A program made the position numbers and the translations under genes. The notes under the pieces were generated by a model. It worked only from the letters and a program-made list of their open reading frames with translations. It was not told where the DNA came from and did not search any database. A stretch of DNA of 64,000 nucleotides from Psychrosphaera sp. F3M07 (GTDB lineage: Bacteria > Pseudomonadota > Gammaproteobacteria > Enterobacterales > Alteromonadaceae), in contig NZ_JAHKPJ010000021.1 in the NCBI RefSeq assembly GCF_018860345.1, positions 305,173 to 369,172 of the forward strand, in the 5' to 3' direction. Below, one piece after another: positions 45,964 to 56,300 of this stretch; within the stretch, counting starts at the first letter, position 1; the number at the start of each line of letters is the position of its first letter.

Positions 45964-46940
45964 TGTCTAAAATGAATATGTTACAAGCAATCAACTCTGC
46001 AATTATGCTGGCGATGGAAGAGAACCAACGTTCTTGTGTATTTGGTGAAGATGTTGGCCACTTTGGTGGCGTATTTAGAGCAACAAGTGGTTTACAAGAA
46101 AAGTTTGGAAAAGACCGTGTATTTAATACGCCACTTGTAGAACAAGGCATTATGGGATTTGCTAATGGGTTAGCGGCTTTGGGTTATACCACCATCGCTG
46201 AAATTCAGTTTGCTGATTATATTTTCCCAGCGTTTGACCAAATAGTGAATGAAACAGCCAAGTTCCGTTACCGCTCAGGAAATGAGTTTAATGTTGGCAA
46301 CTTAGTCATCCGTACACCTTACGGTGGTGGTATTGCCGGTGGTTTATATCACTCACAATCACCGGAAGCCTACTTTGCACACACTCCAGGTTTACAGTTG
46401 GTATTCCCACGTAATGCTTATCAAGCTAAAGGTTTGTTAACTTCGTGTATTGAATCTAATGATCCTGTGATCTTTTTTGAACCTAAACGCCTTTATCGTG
46501 CATCGGTCGGCGAAGTTCCAGAAGAAAAGTATTCAATACCGCTAGGTAAAGCAGAAGTGGTAAAACAAGGTACGGATGTATCTTTGTTAGCTTGGGGCGC
46601 TCAAGTTGAAATCATTGAAAAAGCGGCAGCGATGGCGGAAGAAGATGGCATCTCTTGTGAGATCATTGACTTACGCACAGTATTACCTTGGGACAAAGAG
46701 ACGGTCGTTAACTCTGTAATTAAAACAGGACGTTTAATTGTCTCTCAAGAAGCACCTATCACATCAGGTTTTGCATCAGAAATTAGTGCAACTATCCAAC
46801 AAGAGTGTTTTTTACACCTTGAATCTCCAATAGACAGAGTGTGTGGTCTGGATACTCCGTATCCATTAGCTCACGAAAAAGAATATATGGCCGATCATCT
46901 AAAAGTTTATGAAGCCATTAAACGTTCTGTTAATTATTAA
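45963..46940 (+). CDS. bkdA2: Branched-chain 2-oxoacid dehydrogenase E1 beta subunit
   Basis: 325 residues, the normal length. Motifs include [52 protein letters not shown], and the C-terminal transketolase domain with [12 protein letters not shown]. It combines with E1 alpha as alpha2beta2. Positioned between E1 alpha (1-nt overlap) and E2 (19-nt gap). Confidence 0.96.
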   Translation: MSKMNMLQAINSAIMLAMEENQRSCVFGEDVGHFGGVFRATSGLQEKFGKDRVFNTPLVEQGIMGFANGLAALGYTTIAEIQFADYIFPAFDQIVNETAKFRYRSGNEFNVGNLVIRTPYGGGIAGGLYHSQSPEAYFAHTPGLQLVFPRNAYQAKGLLTSCIESNDPVIFFEPKRLYRASVGEVPEEKYSIPLGKAEVVKQGTDVSLLAWGAQVEIIEKAAAMAEEDGISCEIIDLRTVLPWDKETVVNSVIKTGRLIVSQEAPITSGFASEISATIQQECFLHLESPIDRVCGLDTPYPLAHEKEYMADHLKVYEAIKRSVNY

Positions 46941-46959
46941 GTCAGTGTAGGAGAAGATA

Positions 46960-48591
46960 ATGAGTAAAGATTTTATATTACCCGACATTGGTGAAGGTAT
47001 TGTTGAATGTGAAGTGGTTGAATGGTTGGTAGCTGAAGGTGACACCATAGTTGAAGATCAGCCTGTTTGTGATGTCATGACTGATAAAGCGTTAGTGCAA
47101 ATTCCAGCCATGAGTGATGGTGTTGTTACGAAACTGTATTATCAAAAAGGCGAGATAGCCCAAGTACATCAACCTTTGTTTGCAGTGTCTTCTGCCCAAG
47201 AGTCTGCCCAAGAAGTTAGTCCAGCCCAAGGTGTGGTAGAACAAATCATGGACCACGCACCAGTAAAACCAACTAATTTAACCGTTAATGAAGTAGTAGA
47301 AGACTTTTTATTACCGGATATAGGCGAAGGTATTGTTGAGTGTGAAGTCGTAGATTGGTTAGTTGCCGAAGGTGATGAAGTTAAAGAAGATCAAGCTATT
47401 TGTGATGTCATGACTGATAAAGCGTTAGTGCAAATTCCTGCAAAGTCAGATGGCATAATAGAAAAACTGTATTACGAAAAAGGTGAAATTGCGAAAGTAC
47501 ATCAACCTTTATTTGCTATAGCCATTAAAGGTTCAACGGCTGTTGCTGAACCTAATGTGGTTGCTAATGTTTCTCAATCCAAACCAACGACGGCAGTGTT
47601 AGATAAAGAGAGTAGTAATGTAGTTGCCATATCGACAACTGCGTCCTCTGCAAAACTAAACAACTCAGGTCAGTTAGTTACTCAAAAAGCCGTTGCATCT
47701 CCGGCGGTGAGACGCTTAGCACGTGAAATGAATCTTGATATCAGAACTGTAAATGGCTCAGGTGCTAAAGGCCGTGTATATAAAGAAGATCTAGTAGCGC
47801 ATACTCAACAAGCGCAAACACCATACGTAGCAGCCTCAGTTATTCAACAGCAACCTCAAGCTGAGCTAACACAAAATACTAGTGATTCGAGTTATATTGA
47901 ACCAATCAAAGGCATTAAAGCAGTTATGGCTAAAGCCATGCAAACGTCTGTTTCAACTATTCCGCATTTTACATTTTCAGATGAAATTGATTTAACTGAA
48001 ATCGTTAAATTACGTAAACAGTTAAAACCTGAATATGAAAAACAAGGCATTAAATTAACGATGATGCCGTTTTTCATGAAAGCTATGTCATTAGCAATTA
48101 AGCAATTTCCAGTAATGAACTCGCAACCAAATGACGACTGCACTGAGTTAACTTATTTTAACGATCATAATATTGGTATGGCCGTAGACTCTAAAGTTGG
48201 TTTATTGGTACCGAATATTAAATCTTGTCAAAACAAGAGCATTAAAGAAATTGCGATTGCGGTAATGGAAATGACGGAATTAGCTAGAGAAGGCCGTTTG
48301 TCTCCTGATAAATTAAAAGGTGGCACTATTTCAATTTCTAATATTGGTGCGTTAGGCGGTACAACAGCAACACCTATTATTAATAAACCAGAAGTGGCTA
48401 TTGTTGCCTTAGGTAAAATGCAAACTTTACCTAGGTTTAATGATAAAGGTGAAGTAGAAGCACGCCAACTAATGAACGTAAGTTGGTCTGGTGATCATCG
48501 AGTGATTGATGGCGGTACAATTGCTCGATTTAATAACCTTTGGACTCAATATTTACAAAACCCAAGCTCTATGATCATGGATATGATCTAA
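46960..48591 (+). CDS. bkdB: Branched-chain 2-oxoacid dehydrogenase E2 (lipoyl acyltransferase)
   Basis: 543 residues. Two tandem lipoyl domains, about 5-75 and 115-185, each carry the lipoylated Lys in DVMTDKALVQIPA and are near-copies of one another. A peripheral subunit-binding domain follows near residue 245 (ASPAVRRLAREMNLDIRTV). The C-terminal catalytic domain ends with SWSGDHRVIDGGTIARF (His and Asp of the active site). Most single-organism BCKDH E2 proteins have one lipoyl domain; two are common in Shewanella/Alteromonas-type marine bacteria. No E3 gene follows, so a shared lipoamide dehydrogenase must be used. Confidence 0.95.
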   Translation: MSKDFILPDIGEGIVECEVVEWLVAEGDTIVEDQPVCDVMTDKALVQIPAMSDGVVTKLYYQKGEIAQVHQPLFAVSSAQESAQEVSPAQGVVEQIMDHAPVKPTNLTVNEVVEDFLLPDIGEGIVECEVVDWLVAEGDEVKEDQAICDVMTDKALVQIPAKSDGIIEKLYYEKGEIAKVHQPLFAIAIKGSTAVAEPNVVANVSQSKPTTAVLDKESSNVVAISTTASSAKLNNSGQLVTQKAVASPAVRRLAREMNLDIRTVNGSGAKGRVYKEDLVAHTQQAQTPYVAASVIQQQPQAELTQNTSDSSYIEPIKGIKAVMAKAMQTSVSTIPHFTFSDEIDLTEIVKLRKQLKPEYEKQGIKLTMMPFFMKAMSLAIKQFPVMNSQPNDDCTELTYFNDHNIGMAVDSKVGLLVPNIKSCQNKSIKEIAIAVMEMTELAREGRLSPDKLKGGTISISNIGALGGTTATPIINKPEVAIVALGKMQTLPRFNDKGEVEARQLMNVSWSGDHRVIDGGTIARFNNLWTQYLQNPSSMIMDMI

Positions 48592-48618
48592 AAAAGAGTA
48601 AAACCGAGTTGATGTTGA

Positions 48619-48672
48619 AACGCTCAGTGGTGTTAATTGCATATTGTGATTAACATTCTGGGCGTTTTTTTA
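48619..48672 (+). terminator. Imperfect terminator of the bkd operon
   Basis: Arms AACGC-t-CAG...TTAAT and ATTAA...CTG-g-GCGTT, interrupted by mismatches, followed by seven T (GCGTTTTTTT), about 25-80 nt after the E2 stop. Confidence 0.65.
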
Positions 48673-48763
48673 TCTTTGTTATCAAAGTCAGTTTCTCTCA
48701 ATTGAATTCATTAACCATTAAGTGCAATACTGTTAGTAATTAATATTAAGGTGTTCTTGAAAG

Positions 48764-50611
48764 TTGGAATCAAATCTAAAGAATTTTTACATCGCTGATG
48801 AACAGTCAATTTACTTATTATCAGCTAATGACGCCAAAAAATTAAGAGATTGGGTAGAGCTATGTAAAACCCAGCTACGAAAAATGGGCTATTCCAATGT
48901 TGAAATGATTGGTAAAGGCGCGTTTGGTTTTGTTTTTGTAGGTACCGACAAAAACCAAACCGAACGTGTATTTAAATTTTCACGGATCACGCTAGCGCAA
49001 AACATAAGAGAACGTTTAGAAGAAGAAGGGTACATGTTAAATCTTCTAAATCACCCCAATATTCCCGCTTTTATCGACTTTCAAAGTATAAAGAAACAGG
49101 GCATTTTAGTAATGCACCGGGGTAAAGGCATTGATTTACACGAACTTTCCAAACTACGTGGGCGCTTGCCTGTAAGTACTGTGATTAAAATTGCGATTCA
49201 ACTGGCTAATATTATCAAGTACTTACGTAATTTCACTATGTTAAGTGCAAGTGGTCAATTTGAAAACAAACCTATTGTACATGGCGATATTAAACCGTCT
49301 AATTTGATGTGGGATGAGGTAACCGAAACGTTATCGTTAATTGATTGGGGCTCCTGTGTGTTTGCTCAACTAGATGAAAACGCACAACCTGTAGTCAATA
49401 ATGTAATGGAGTTAATGTCTGCAGATATGCAAAATACCAATGCACGTTTGGGTGATGTCTATTTTATTGGTGATGAGCAATTAAATGGTGCGTTATCTAA
49501 TACCCGTTTTGATGAACAAGGCGCTGCAGCAACACTTTACGCAATCGCATCAAATCAAAACTGCCGATACGGTTACAAAGCCATTCCTCCATCGTCATTA
49601 GGTTTACCTAAGGCTTTTGCTCAAACCCTTAATCATTTATTAAGTCACGACGAAGAATTAAAATGCCATGCCGGCGATCAATTTATTAATCATGTTCAAC
49701 AAATGGAAAATTGGTATTTACCTGTTCTGGAACTGGAACCCGAGAGCGCCTACATCCCAATTTGGAATAAACGGTCTAATACTAAATTAGATACAGTGGT
49801 CTATTCATCTCGTAAGTCATTTCTGCGCCAACAGGGCATCCATAGCGCGCTTTATGGTGTCAAAGATGCTCAGCTAGATAAGTACTATAAAAACTATCTA
49901 CAAGGCATGGGAGACAACGAGAAAGCGTTTGTCGCAACAGTAAGTCGGTTAAGTGAATTTCCAATTGTAGGTGGTTTTGCAATACATTGGTTAGAAGATG
50001 GAGTGTATGTTGATTCAAACTTAAATTTGTTTGACGATGTGTATCGAAAAAGTGTTACTGAAACGGTGAATAATATTATTGATATTGCCCGTTCATTGGA
50101 TCTTAGAGACGGTATTTTTAAAAGTTGTTTATTTGATGCTAAAAACACGATTCACGTTGAGCGTGAAAATGAAAATCAACAATTTGAATTAACGCACATT
50201 CCAAATATACCTTTTGAAATAACTCACACACCGGAAGTTGAACAAGGTAAACAACACTCGTACTTTGAAGATGGTGATGATCCAGACGAACGTTTACGTT
50301 TACCTGAGCAGATCATGGCACATATCGTTGCACTCAATGAGATCAGACATACAGGATGTATTATCTTTGAAGTTTTACCTAAGCATTTAAAAATACATAA
50401 TTATTACAATTTGTTAGACAAAACTAAGGTTGGGGAGTTTACCTTTCATTTAAATGGGATTTTACAAAATATAAAGTATATTGATGATGTTGGCGTATCT
50501 GGTTTCATGAAATTACCATATAAAGACGCAAAATTGTTTTGTTATCAAACGTGTCGCTCAGATTTATATTATCCGCAAGACCCTAAGTCGTTTATCCCGA
50601 AAAATAGCTAG
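48764..50611 (+). CDS. Protein kinase-like protein, Hanks type
   Basis: A 615-residue protein with a TTG start (AAGGTG upstream; no ATG in frame). An N-terminal eukaryotic-type kinase domain spans about residues 44-330: glycine loop GKGAFGFVFVG (50-60), Lys71 in VFKFS, catalytic loop HGDIKPSNLMWD with Asp175, Lys177 and Asn180, and metal-binding D-W-G (194-196) in place of D-F-G. The kinase core therefore looks active. The C-terminal 285 residues carry no family I recognise and no transmembrane helix. It converges with a response regulator whose last base is adjacent to its own stop, so the two may act in one signalling pathway (inference). Confidence 0.82.
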   Translation: MESNLKNFYIADEQSIYLLSANDAKKLRDWVELCKTQLRKMGYSNVEMIGKGAFGFVFVGTDKNQTERVFKFSRITLAQNIRERLEEEGYMLNLLNHPNIPAFIDFQSIKKQGILVMHRGKGIDLHELSKLRGRLPVSTVIKIAIQLANIIKYLRNFTMLSASGQFENKPIVHGDIKPSNLMWDEVTETLSLIDWGSCVFAQLDENAQPVVNNVMELMSADMQNTNARLGDVYFIGDEQLNGALSNTRFDEQGAAATLYAIASNQNCRYGYKAIPPSSLGLPKAFAQTLNHLLSHDEELKCHAGDQFINHVQQMENWYLPVLELEPESAYIPIWNKRSNTKLDTVVYSSRKSFLRQQGIHSALYGVKDAQLDKYYKNYLQGMGDNEKAFVATVSRLSEFPIVGGFAIHWLEDGVYVDSNLNLFDDVYRKSVTETVNNIIDIARSLDLRDGIFKSCLFDAKNTIHVERENENQQFELTHIPNIPFEITHTPEVEQGKQHSYFEDGDDPDERLRLPEQIMAHIVALNEIRHTGCIIFEVLPKHLKIHNYYNLLDKTKVGEFTFHLNGILQNIKYIDDVGVSGFMKLPYKDAKLFCYQTCRSDLYYPQDPKSFIPKNS

Positions 50612-52255
50612 TTATTTCTTCGCTAAAAATTGCTCAAATTGTTCTTTTAAATCGGTAGCTCGTTTTTTATGACCTTCACCAATTGGCATACCATCAATAA
50701 TTCGAAATACATTTTTACAGCGTTCAATGTACGTCCATTTTTGTTTTGGATTTTGCTTCATTAGCGCAATCAGAACTTGCACTAAGTTTAATGCACTGCC
50801 TGTATTCATTGGGGCAATCACCAATGACTTCTCAAATAAGTCATTGGCTTCTTTCAAGTCACCACGTGAAAATGCTTCAATACCTGTTTTATTTAACAAT
50901 CGCATACTGGTCATATGGTCTTTCGCCATATATTGCGCATCCATGATCATAGAACGCGTAAAGTCATCTAATTCTATTTTTGATTGTTTTATTTGTTTTA
51001 CATAATCTAACGCCGTTTCAAATTCACCAATCTTTAACATTAATGAAATACTGTCGGCCAGTAGACCGGCTGGAATTTTAAAATCTGGGTCGTTAAATTT
51101 TTGCGTTAATTCAGAAAATGACTTTTTAGCTTTTAAGTTAAGTCCATTTACAGAATCTAACCGCGCTAAACATAATTGTTCAAAGTCTTCTTGATCTATA
51201 TCGGTAAAGGATGAGCTATCGCGTTTGGATTGTTGTAATGCATATAACGCGTCTTGGTTATATTTTCGTTTTTTCTTTTCATCTTCTTCAAGGTCAACAA
51301 TATCAATAATGTTTCTTATGTGGTTTAACAAATGACGATAATCTTTTTTAAATGAGTTAGACGTTAAATCAACCACTTGGCTGCAAGCTTTAATTGACGA
51401 TTCAAAGTCTTTATTTAATTTAGCTACAGCACTTAACTTATATTGACGTGGTACTGAGAAAGGAGAGCGTTCAATACCAGAACGTACCCAATTATATGCT
51501 TGTTCTATTTCACCTTTTGCTAAGTAACAGTCGGTGATCACGTCATACGCTTCAACATTCATTTTACTTTGTAACACAGCTTCTTTGGCAAACTTAATGG
51601 ATGCAAGATACTTTTTTTCGTGTTTCAAAATTTTTGATTTGTAAATTAATGCCCAATTCAAACGCTTTTTTTCTAAAAAGCTATCGATGTAATCATTTAA
51701 CTCTTGGTATCGACCTAAATAGAATAATACTTGTGCTTTGTATTTGTTACAGGACGCTTTATAACGTGGATACTTGGCTATTATCTTATTGATTAGTTCT
51801 AACGATGTTTCATAATCGTTGGCATTCATACTGTGGTAAAAGGGCACAAATACCTGTTTTTTTAGCCATGATTTGGTAACGCGTTGCAGTAATAAGTTTT
51901 GAGAGAATGGCTTGACGATGTAATCGTCGGGCAACACTTCTAGTGCCCCCACGACAGCTGTAGCCTGACTTTCACCCGTTACTATGATGCAAATACTGGA
52001 GTCTGGAATTAACTTACGTTCCTTGATCTCTTCAAATAACTGTCGACCATTACGACCAGCACCTAAGTTATAATCTATCAGTAAAATATCGTATTGATTT
52101 TGCCCACACTTAACAATAGCGGCTTCGCCTGATTGGGCGACCGAAATTTTACTCACATCGAGATCTTTTAACATTCCTCGTATCATCACTTGAAATGGTT
52201 TTTGATCATCAACTATCAGTATTTTCTTACCACTAAATATAATATTTGAACGCAA
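50612..52255 (-). CDS. Response regulator with C-terminal TPR repeats
   Basis: 547 residues with a TTG start (AAAGA upstream). An N-terminal receiver domain is intact: Asp16/Asp17 in ILIVDDQ, phospho-acceptor Asp61 in ILLIDYNLG, Thr93, and Lys115 in YIVKPFS. From about residue 125 onward the chain is helical with TPR-like units, ending near residue 545, and carries no DNA-binding or enzymatic output domain. Such CheY-TPR proteins occur in Vibrio and Shewanella and work by protein contacts. It is tail to tail with the kinase gene (stops at 50611 and 50612). Confidence 0.87.
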   Translation of the reverse strand: MRSNIIFSGKKILIVDDQKPFQVMIRGMLKDLDVSKISVAQSGEAAIVKCGQNQYDILLIDYNLGAGRNGRQLFEEIKERKLIPDSSICIIVTGESQATAVVGALEVLPDDYIVKPFSQNLLLQRVTKSWLKKQVFVPFYHSMNANDYETSLELINKIIAKYPRYKASCNKYKAQVLFYLGRYQELNDYIDSFLEKKRLNWALIYKSKILKHEKKYLASIKFAKEAVLQSKMNVEAYDVITDCYLAKGEIEQAYNWVRSGIERSPFSVPRQYKLSAVAKLNKDFESSIKACSQVVDLTSNSFKKDYRHLLNHIRNIIDIVDLEEDEKKKRKYNQDALYALQQSKRDSSSFTDIDQEDFEQLCLARLDSVNGLNLKAKKSFSELTQKFNDPDFKIPAGLLADSISLMLKIGEFETALDYVKQIKQSKIELDDFTRSMIMDAQYMAKDHMTSMRLLNKTGIEAFSRGDLKEANDLFEKSLVIAPMNTGSALNLVQVLIALMKQNPKQKWTYIERCKNVFRIIDGMPIGEGHKKRATDLKEQFEQFLAKK

Positions 52256-52446
52256 ATCTTTACTACTTATTTAATTTAACTATGCCCATTCTTGTAAAAA
52301 TACACATAAATACAAGTGTTATTTTCATTTAATTATGGATCTGGGTGCGAACACTAAACCTAAATGTAATTGAAATTGATGGACAAGGTTAGTTTGAAAG
52401 GCTTGTAGCTAATTATATGAGATTAACAAAGCGCAAGATCAAAAAA

Positions 52447-52472
52447 ACCGATGTTAATTGCTTAACATCGGT
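52447..52472 (-). terminator. Terminator of tRNA-Tyr
   Basis: Stem ACCGATGTTA / TAACATCGGT with a 6-nt loop. On the minus strand it is followed by a run of T (AAAAAAA on the plus strand). It lies 13 nt past the 3' end of tRNA-Tyr. Confidence 0.85.
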
Positions 52473-52484
52473 CTATTGAATAGA

Positions 52485-52569
52485 TGGTGGAGGGAGGTGG
52501 ATTCGAACCACCGAAGGCAGAGCCAGCAGATTTACAGTCTGATCCCTTTGGCCACTCGGGAACCCCTCC
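52485..52569 (-). tRNA. tRNA-Tyr (GTA)
   Basis: 85 nt, class II tRNA with a long variable arm. Acceptor arms GGAGGGG and TCCCTCC followed by A and CCA; anticodon loop CTGTAAA (anticodon GTA) between CAGA and TCTG; T loop TTCGAAT. Confidence 0.96.
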
Positions 52570-52581
52570 AACAGGATGCGC

Positions 52582-52609
52582 ATAATACCAAAATTGTTTT
52601 GTCTGTAAA
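52582..52609 (-). promoter_or_regulatory. Promoter of tRNA-Tyr
   Basis: Minus strand TTTACA, 16-nt spacer, TATTAT, then the GC-rich discriminator GCGC. The -10 is 12 nt from the mature 5' end. Confidence 0.65.
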
Positions 52610-52676
52610 CATAAAATTAAAGTTTTTTGTTTAACTGCCGTTTAAATACCCAGATGCACAAAGAAAAGAAGTATTG

Positions 52677-53258
52677 ATGCAAACCCAAACCAAAGAACCA
52701 ATCGCTAAAAACATCCAAGTTATACGGGAATCTTCCGTATTTTCTGATATTCAAAAATCGGTTCACAGCAACGACAGCTCTGCCTTTAGCTTACTTTTAG
52801 CTATGGTCACACAAGACAGAATGGAATTAGATGAATTCCATTTACCAAAAAATAAAAAACCTAAAACAACTTCTGATTTAGAAAAAACATTTCACGTTGT
52901 ACCTAAAAAATTAATCGATAAAGTAAATAATGAACAAGATTTAATGTTCAATCAGTTAATTAATTCAGGATATAGAGAAAGTGTGAGTCTCATGTTGAAT
53001 TTACACCCTCAACCACTTATTTCGACAAATAGTGAAATAAATAACCCTATCAATATTCCAGCTAAGTTATTTAACAGCTTGGATATAAACCAACAAGCTA
53101 AGTTATACCAAGAGATCCAATCTAAAACATCAAATGTGGTAACAGAAGCGCCTATGATGACAACAGATAAAAACACTGATGATGAGAGCATCGAAATGGA
53201 TGTAGGTACTTGGTTTAGTGTACTAGAACAAGCAAGAACCTTAAGTAAAGTGGCGTAG
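52677..53258 (+). CDS. Small conserved cytoplasmic protein, possibly VC2046/SO_2500 family
   Basis: About 193 residues with no signal peptide or membrane helix. Blocks such as SAFSLLLAMVTQDRMELDEFHLP and FHVVPKKLIDKVNN suggest a helical protein. Its place upstream of a ydiJ-like gene in a marine gammaproteobacterium recalls the uncharacterised VC2046/SO_2500 family, but I cannot confirm that. The ATG is directly preceded by an in-frame TTG, so the exact start differs by one codon. Confidence 0.75.
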   Translation: MQTQTKEPIAKNIQVIRESSVFSDIQKSVHSNDSSAFSLLLAMVTQDRMELDEFHLPKNKKPKTTSDLEKTFHVVPKKLIDKVNNEQDLMFNQLINSGYRESVSLMLNLHPQPLISTNSEINNPINIPAKLFNSLDINQQAKLYQEIQSKTSNVVTEAPMMTTDKNTDDESIEMDVGTWFSVLEQARTLSKVA

Positions 53259-53381
53259 TTAAGCCACTTATCAATACGTTAAATAATGAAATGTTATAAC
53301 AAAGTGATTTGAACAATTTCATTTATTTAATTTCTCGTTATAATCAACCGCCTAAATAACTCATTCTTTAGCCGTTTATCT

Positions 53382-56300
53382 ATGATCCGTCGTATTACCA
53401 AACAAGAAATCTTATCCGTTACCGTATCTAATTTTTGTGACGAGCTTAAAACCTTTACTGCAAGTAACGGGTTAAAGTTTAATGGTGATGTGGATACTTC
53501 ATATTCAGCACGTATCTCACAGGCAACAGATAACAGTATCTATCAGGCATTGCCACAAGGGATTTTGTTCCCACGCAATACCGACGACATCCTAGTTTTA
53601 ACTGAGTTAGCCAACCGAGATAAATACTTATCTCTTCGTTTTTCACCAAAAGGCGGTGGAACTGGGACAAATGGCCAGTCCTTAACAGATCATTTAATAG
53701 TAGATATGTCACGCCACATGCGTGAGATAATTGAAATTAATGTTGAAGAGCGTTGGGTAAGAGTACAAACCGGTGTTATTAAAGATCAGTTAAACGACTT
53801 CTTAAGACCTCACGGTTTTTTCTTTGCCCCTGATTTATCCACGTCTAATCGTGCCACTATTGGCGGTATGGTTAACACAGATGCATCTGGCCAAGGTTCT
53901 TTGGTTTACGGTAAAACAAGTGATCATGTAATTGAATTAGAGGCGGTAACCATAGCTGGTGAACGTCTAGAAACCGCTGACATGTCACTTTCTGATGCAC
54001 AAGCTATCGCTAATAACGACAGTCCATTAAGCAGTATTTATAAACAAGTACTTGATACATGTACCACTCATCGCGATAACATTCTTGCTACTTTCCCAAG
54101 ACTCAACCGCTTTTTAACCGGTTATGACTTAGAGCACGTTTTTAATGAGGATATGAGTCGTTTCAACTTATCCCGTATCTTAACGGGTTCTGAGGGCACA
54201 TTAGCTTTCATTACAGAAGCAAAGTTAAACATCACGCCGATTGCTAAATACAAAACGATGGTGAATGTAAAGTATGACAACTTTGATTCTGCTCTTAGGA
54301 ACTCGCCGTTTTTAGTTGAAGCCAATGCAACCTCGGTTGAGACTGTTGATTCCAAAGTTTTAAACTTAGCCAAACAAGATGTGATTTGGGATTCTGTTTC
54401 CGATTTGATCACAGATGTACCTAATCAAACCATGAATGGCCTTAACATTGTTGAATACAACGATGAGGATCCAGACAATCAAAAACAAAAAATAGAACAC
54501 CTTTGTGCTCGTTTGGATGCGTTAATTGCCAACAATAATGAAAATGGGGTGATCGGGTATCAAATAATTGAAGACTTAGCTGCCATTAATAAAATTTACG
54601 CCATGCGTAAAAAAGCAGTTGGGTTATTAGGTAATGCTAAGTCTAGTAAAAAACCTATTGCCTTTGTTGAAGATACGGCCGTTCCGCCTGAACACCTAGC
54701 CGACTTTATCGCTGACTTTAGACGTTTGTTAGACAGTCATCAACTTGATTACGGTATGTTTGGACATGTTGATGCTGGCGTTCTTCATGTTAGACCTGCT
54801 TTAGATTTAACTGATCCGGCGCAAGAACAATTGTTAAGAGTTGTCTCTGACGAAGTAGTAAAGCTAACAGCAAAATATAATGGTTTGATGTGGGGCGAAC
54901 ACGGCCGAGGTTACAGAAGTGAATATGGACCAGAGTTTTTTGGGGATGCATTATTCAATGAGCTGAGAAAAGTAAAAACAAGCTTTGACCCTAACAATCG
55001 ACTAAACCCAGGCAAAATTTGTACGCCAATTGATTCAACTGAAAACTTAGTCTCTGTTGACGGAATTAAACGTGCTCATTTTGATAAACAAATTCCATTA
55101 TCGGTTATAGAAAACTTTGAAACCACCGTGAATTGCAATGGTAATGGACTGTGTTTTAATTATGATGTTAACAGCCCAATGTGTCCGTCTTATAAACATT
55201 CAAAAGACCGTTCATTTTCACCAAAAGGCAGAGCTAATCTGATGCGTGAGTGGATCAGGTTACAAGGTAATAACATCAGTGATGAACAACTTAATCGGTC
55301 ACGCGATACTATTTTTCAACTAATGACCCTGCCATACAAAGCATTTAGAAGTTTAGGTGCCAAGATGGGGATGTACGATTACAGCCATGAAGTGAAACAC
55401 TCAATGGATAACTGTTTAGCATGTAAAGCGTGTAGCACGGCATGTCCTATAAAAGTTGATGTTCCTAGCTTTAGAGCTAAATTTTTGTCTATGTACCACC
55501 AACGTTACTTCAGACCGTTAAGTGATTATTTAGTGGCGAATATAGAACATTTATTGCCCACTTTGGCCAAAACTCCAAAACTGAGCAATTTGTTTATGCA
55601 TAATCCGTTATCCACTTGGGTGACAAGAAACATTGTCGGTTATCTAGACGCACCTAAATTTAGTGATTATTTGAATACTCACTTAGACGATGAATTTAAG
55701 TTTAGTAAACACAAGATAACAGCATTATCTGCAGCGGATAAGTCAAAGGCCGTATTGATAGTACAAGACCCATTTACTAGCTTTTACGAGTCACAATTAT
55801 TGCTTGATACCGTCATTGCATTAAAAGGATTAGGCTTTAAGCCATTTGTTTTACCTTTTAAAGAAAATGGTAAACCAGCACATGTTAAAGGCTTTTTGAC
55901 TAAGTTTAATAAAATCGCGTCTAAGGCTAATAACTTCTACAACCAAATTGCTAAATACGATATCCCAATGGTAGGTATGGATGCCTCTTTGGTATTTGCA
56001 TATAGGGATGAGTATGTTGAGTCTCTAGGCGCTGACAAAGTAAACTATAAGGTGAGTTTATTAAGTGAGTGGTTATGGCAACAAGATTTTGATCTGTCAT
56101 CTGAAACTTTATCGCAGAATAGCAATAATGAAACGCCACAGTTTAATTTAATGACACATTGTACTGAAAAGTCAGTATTGCCAAACATAAACACTCAGTG
56201 GCAAACTATTTTCGCTAAATTAAATATGACAATTAACCCTATTAATACAGGGTGTTGTGGGATGGCAGGGACCTTTGGTCACGAAGCCAAAAACCAACAA

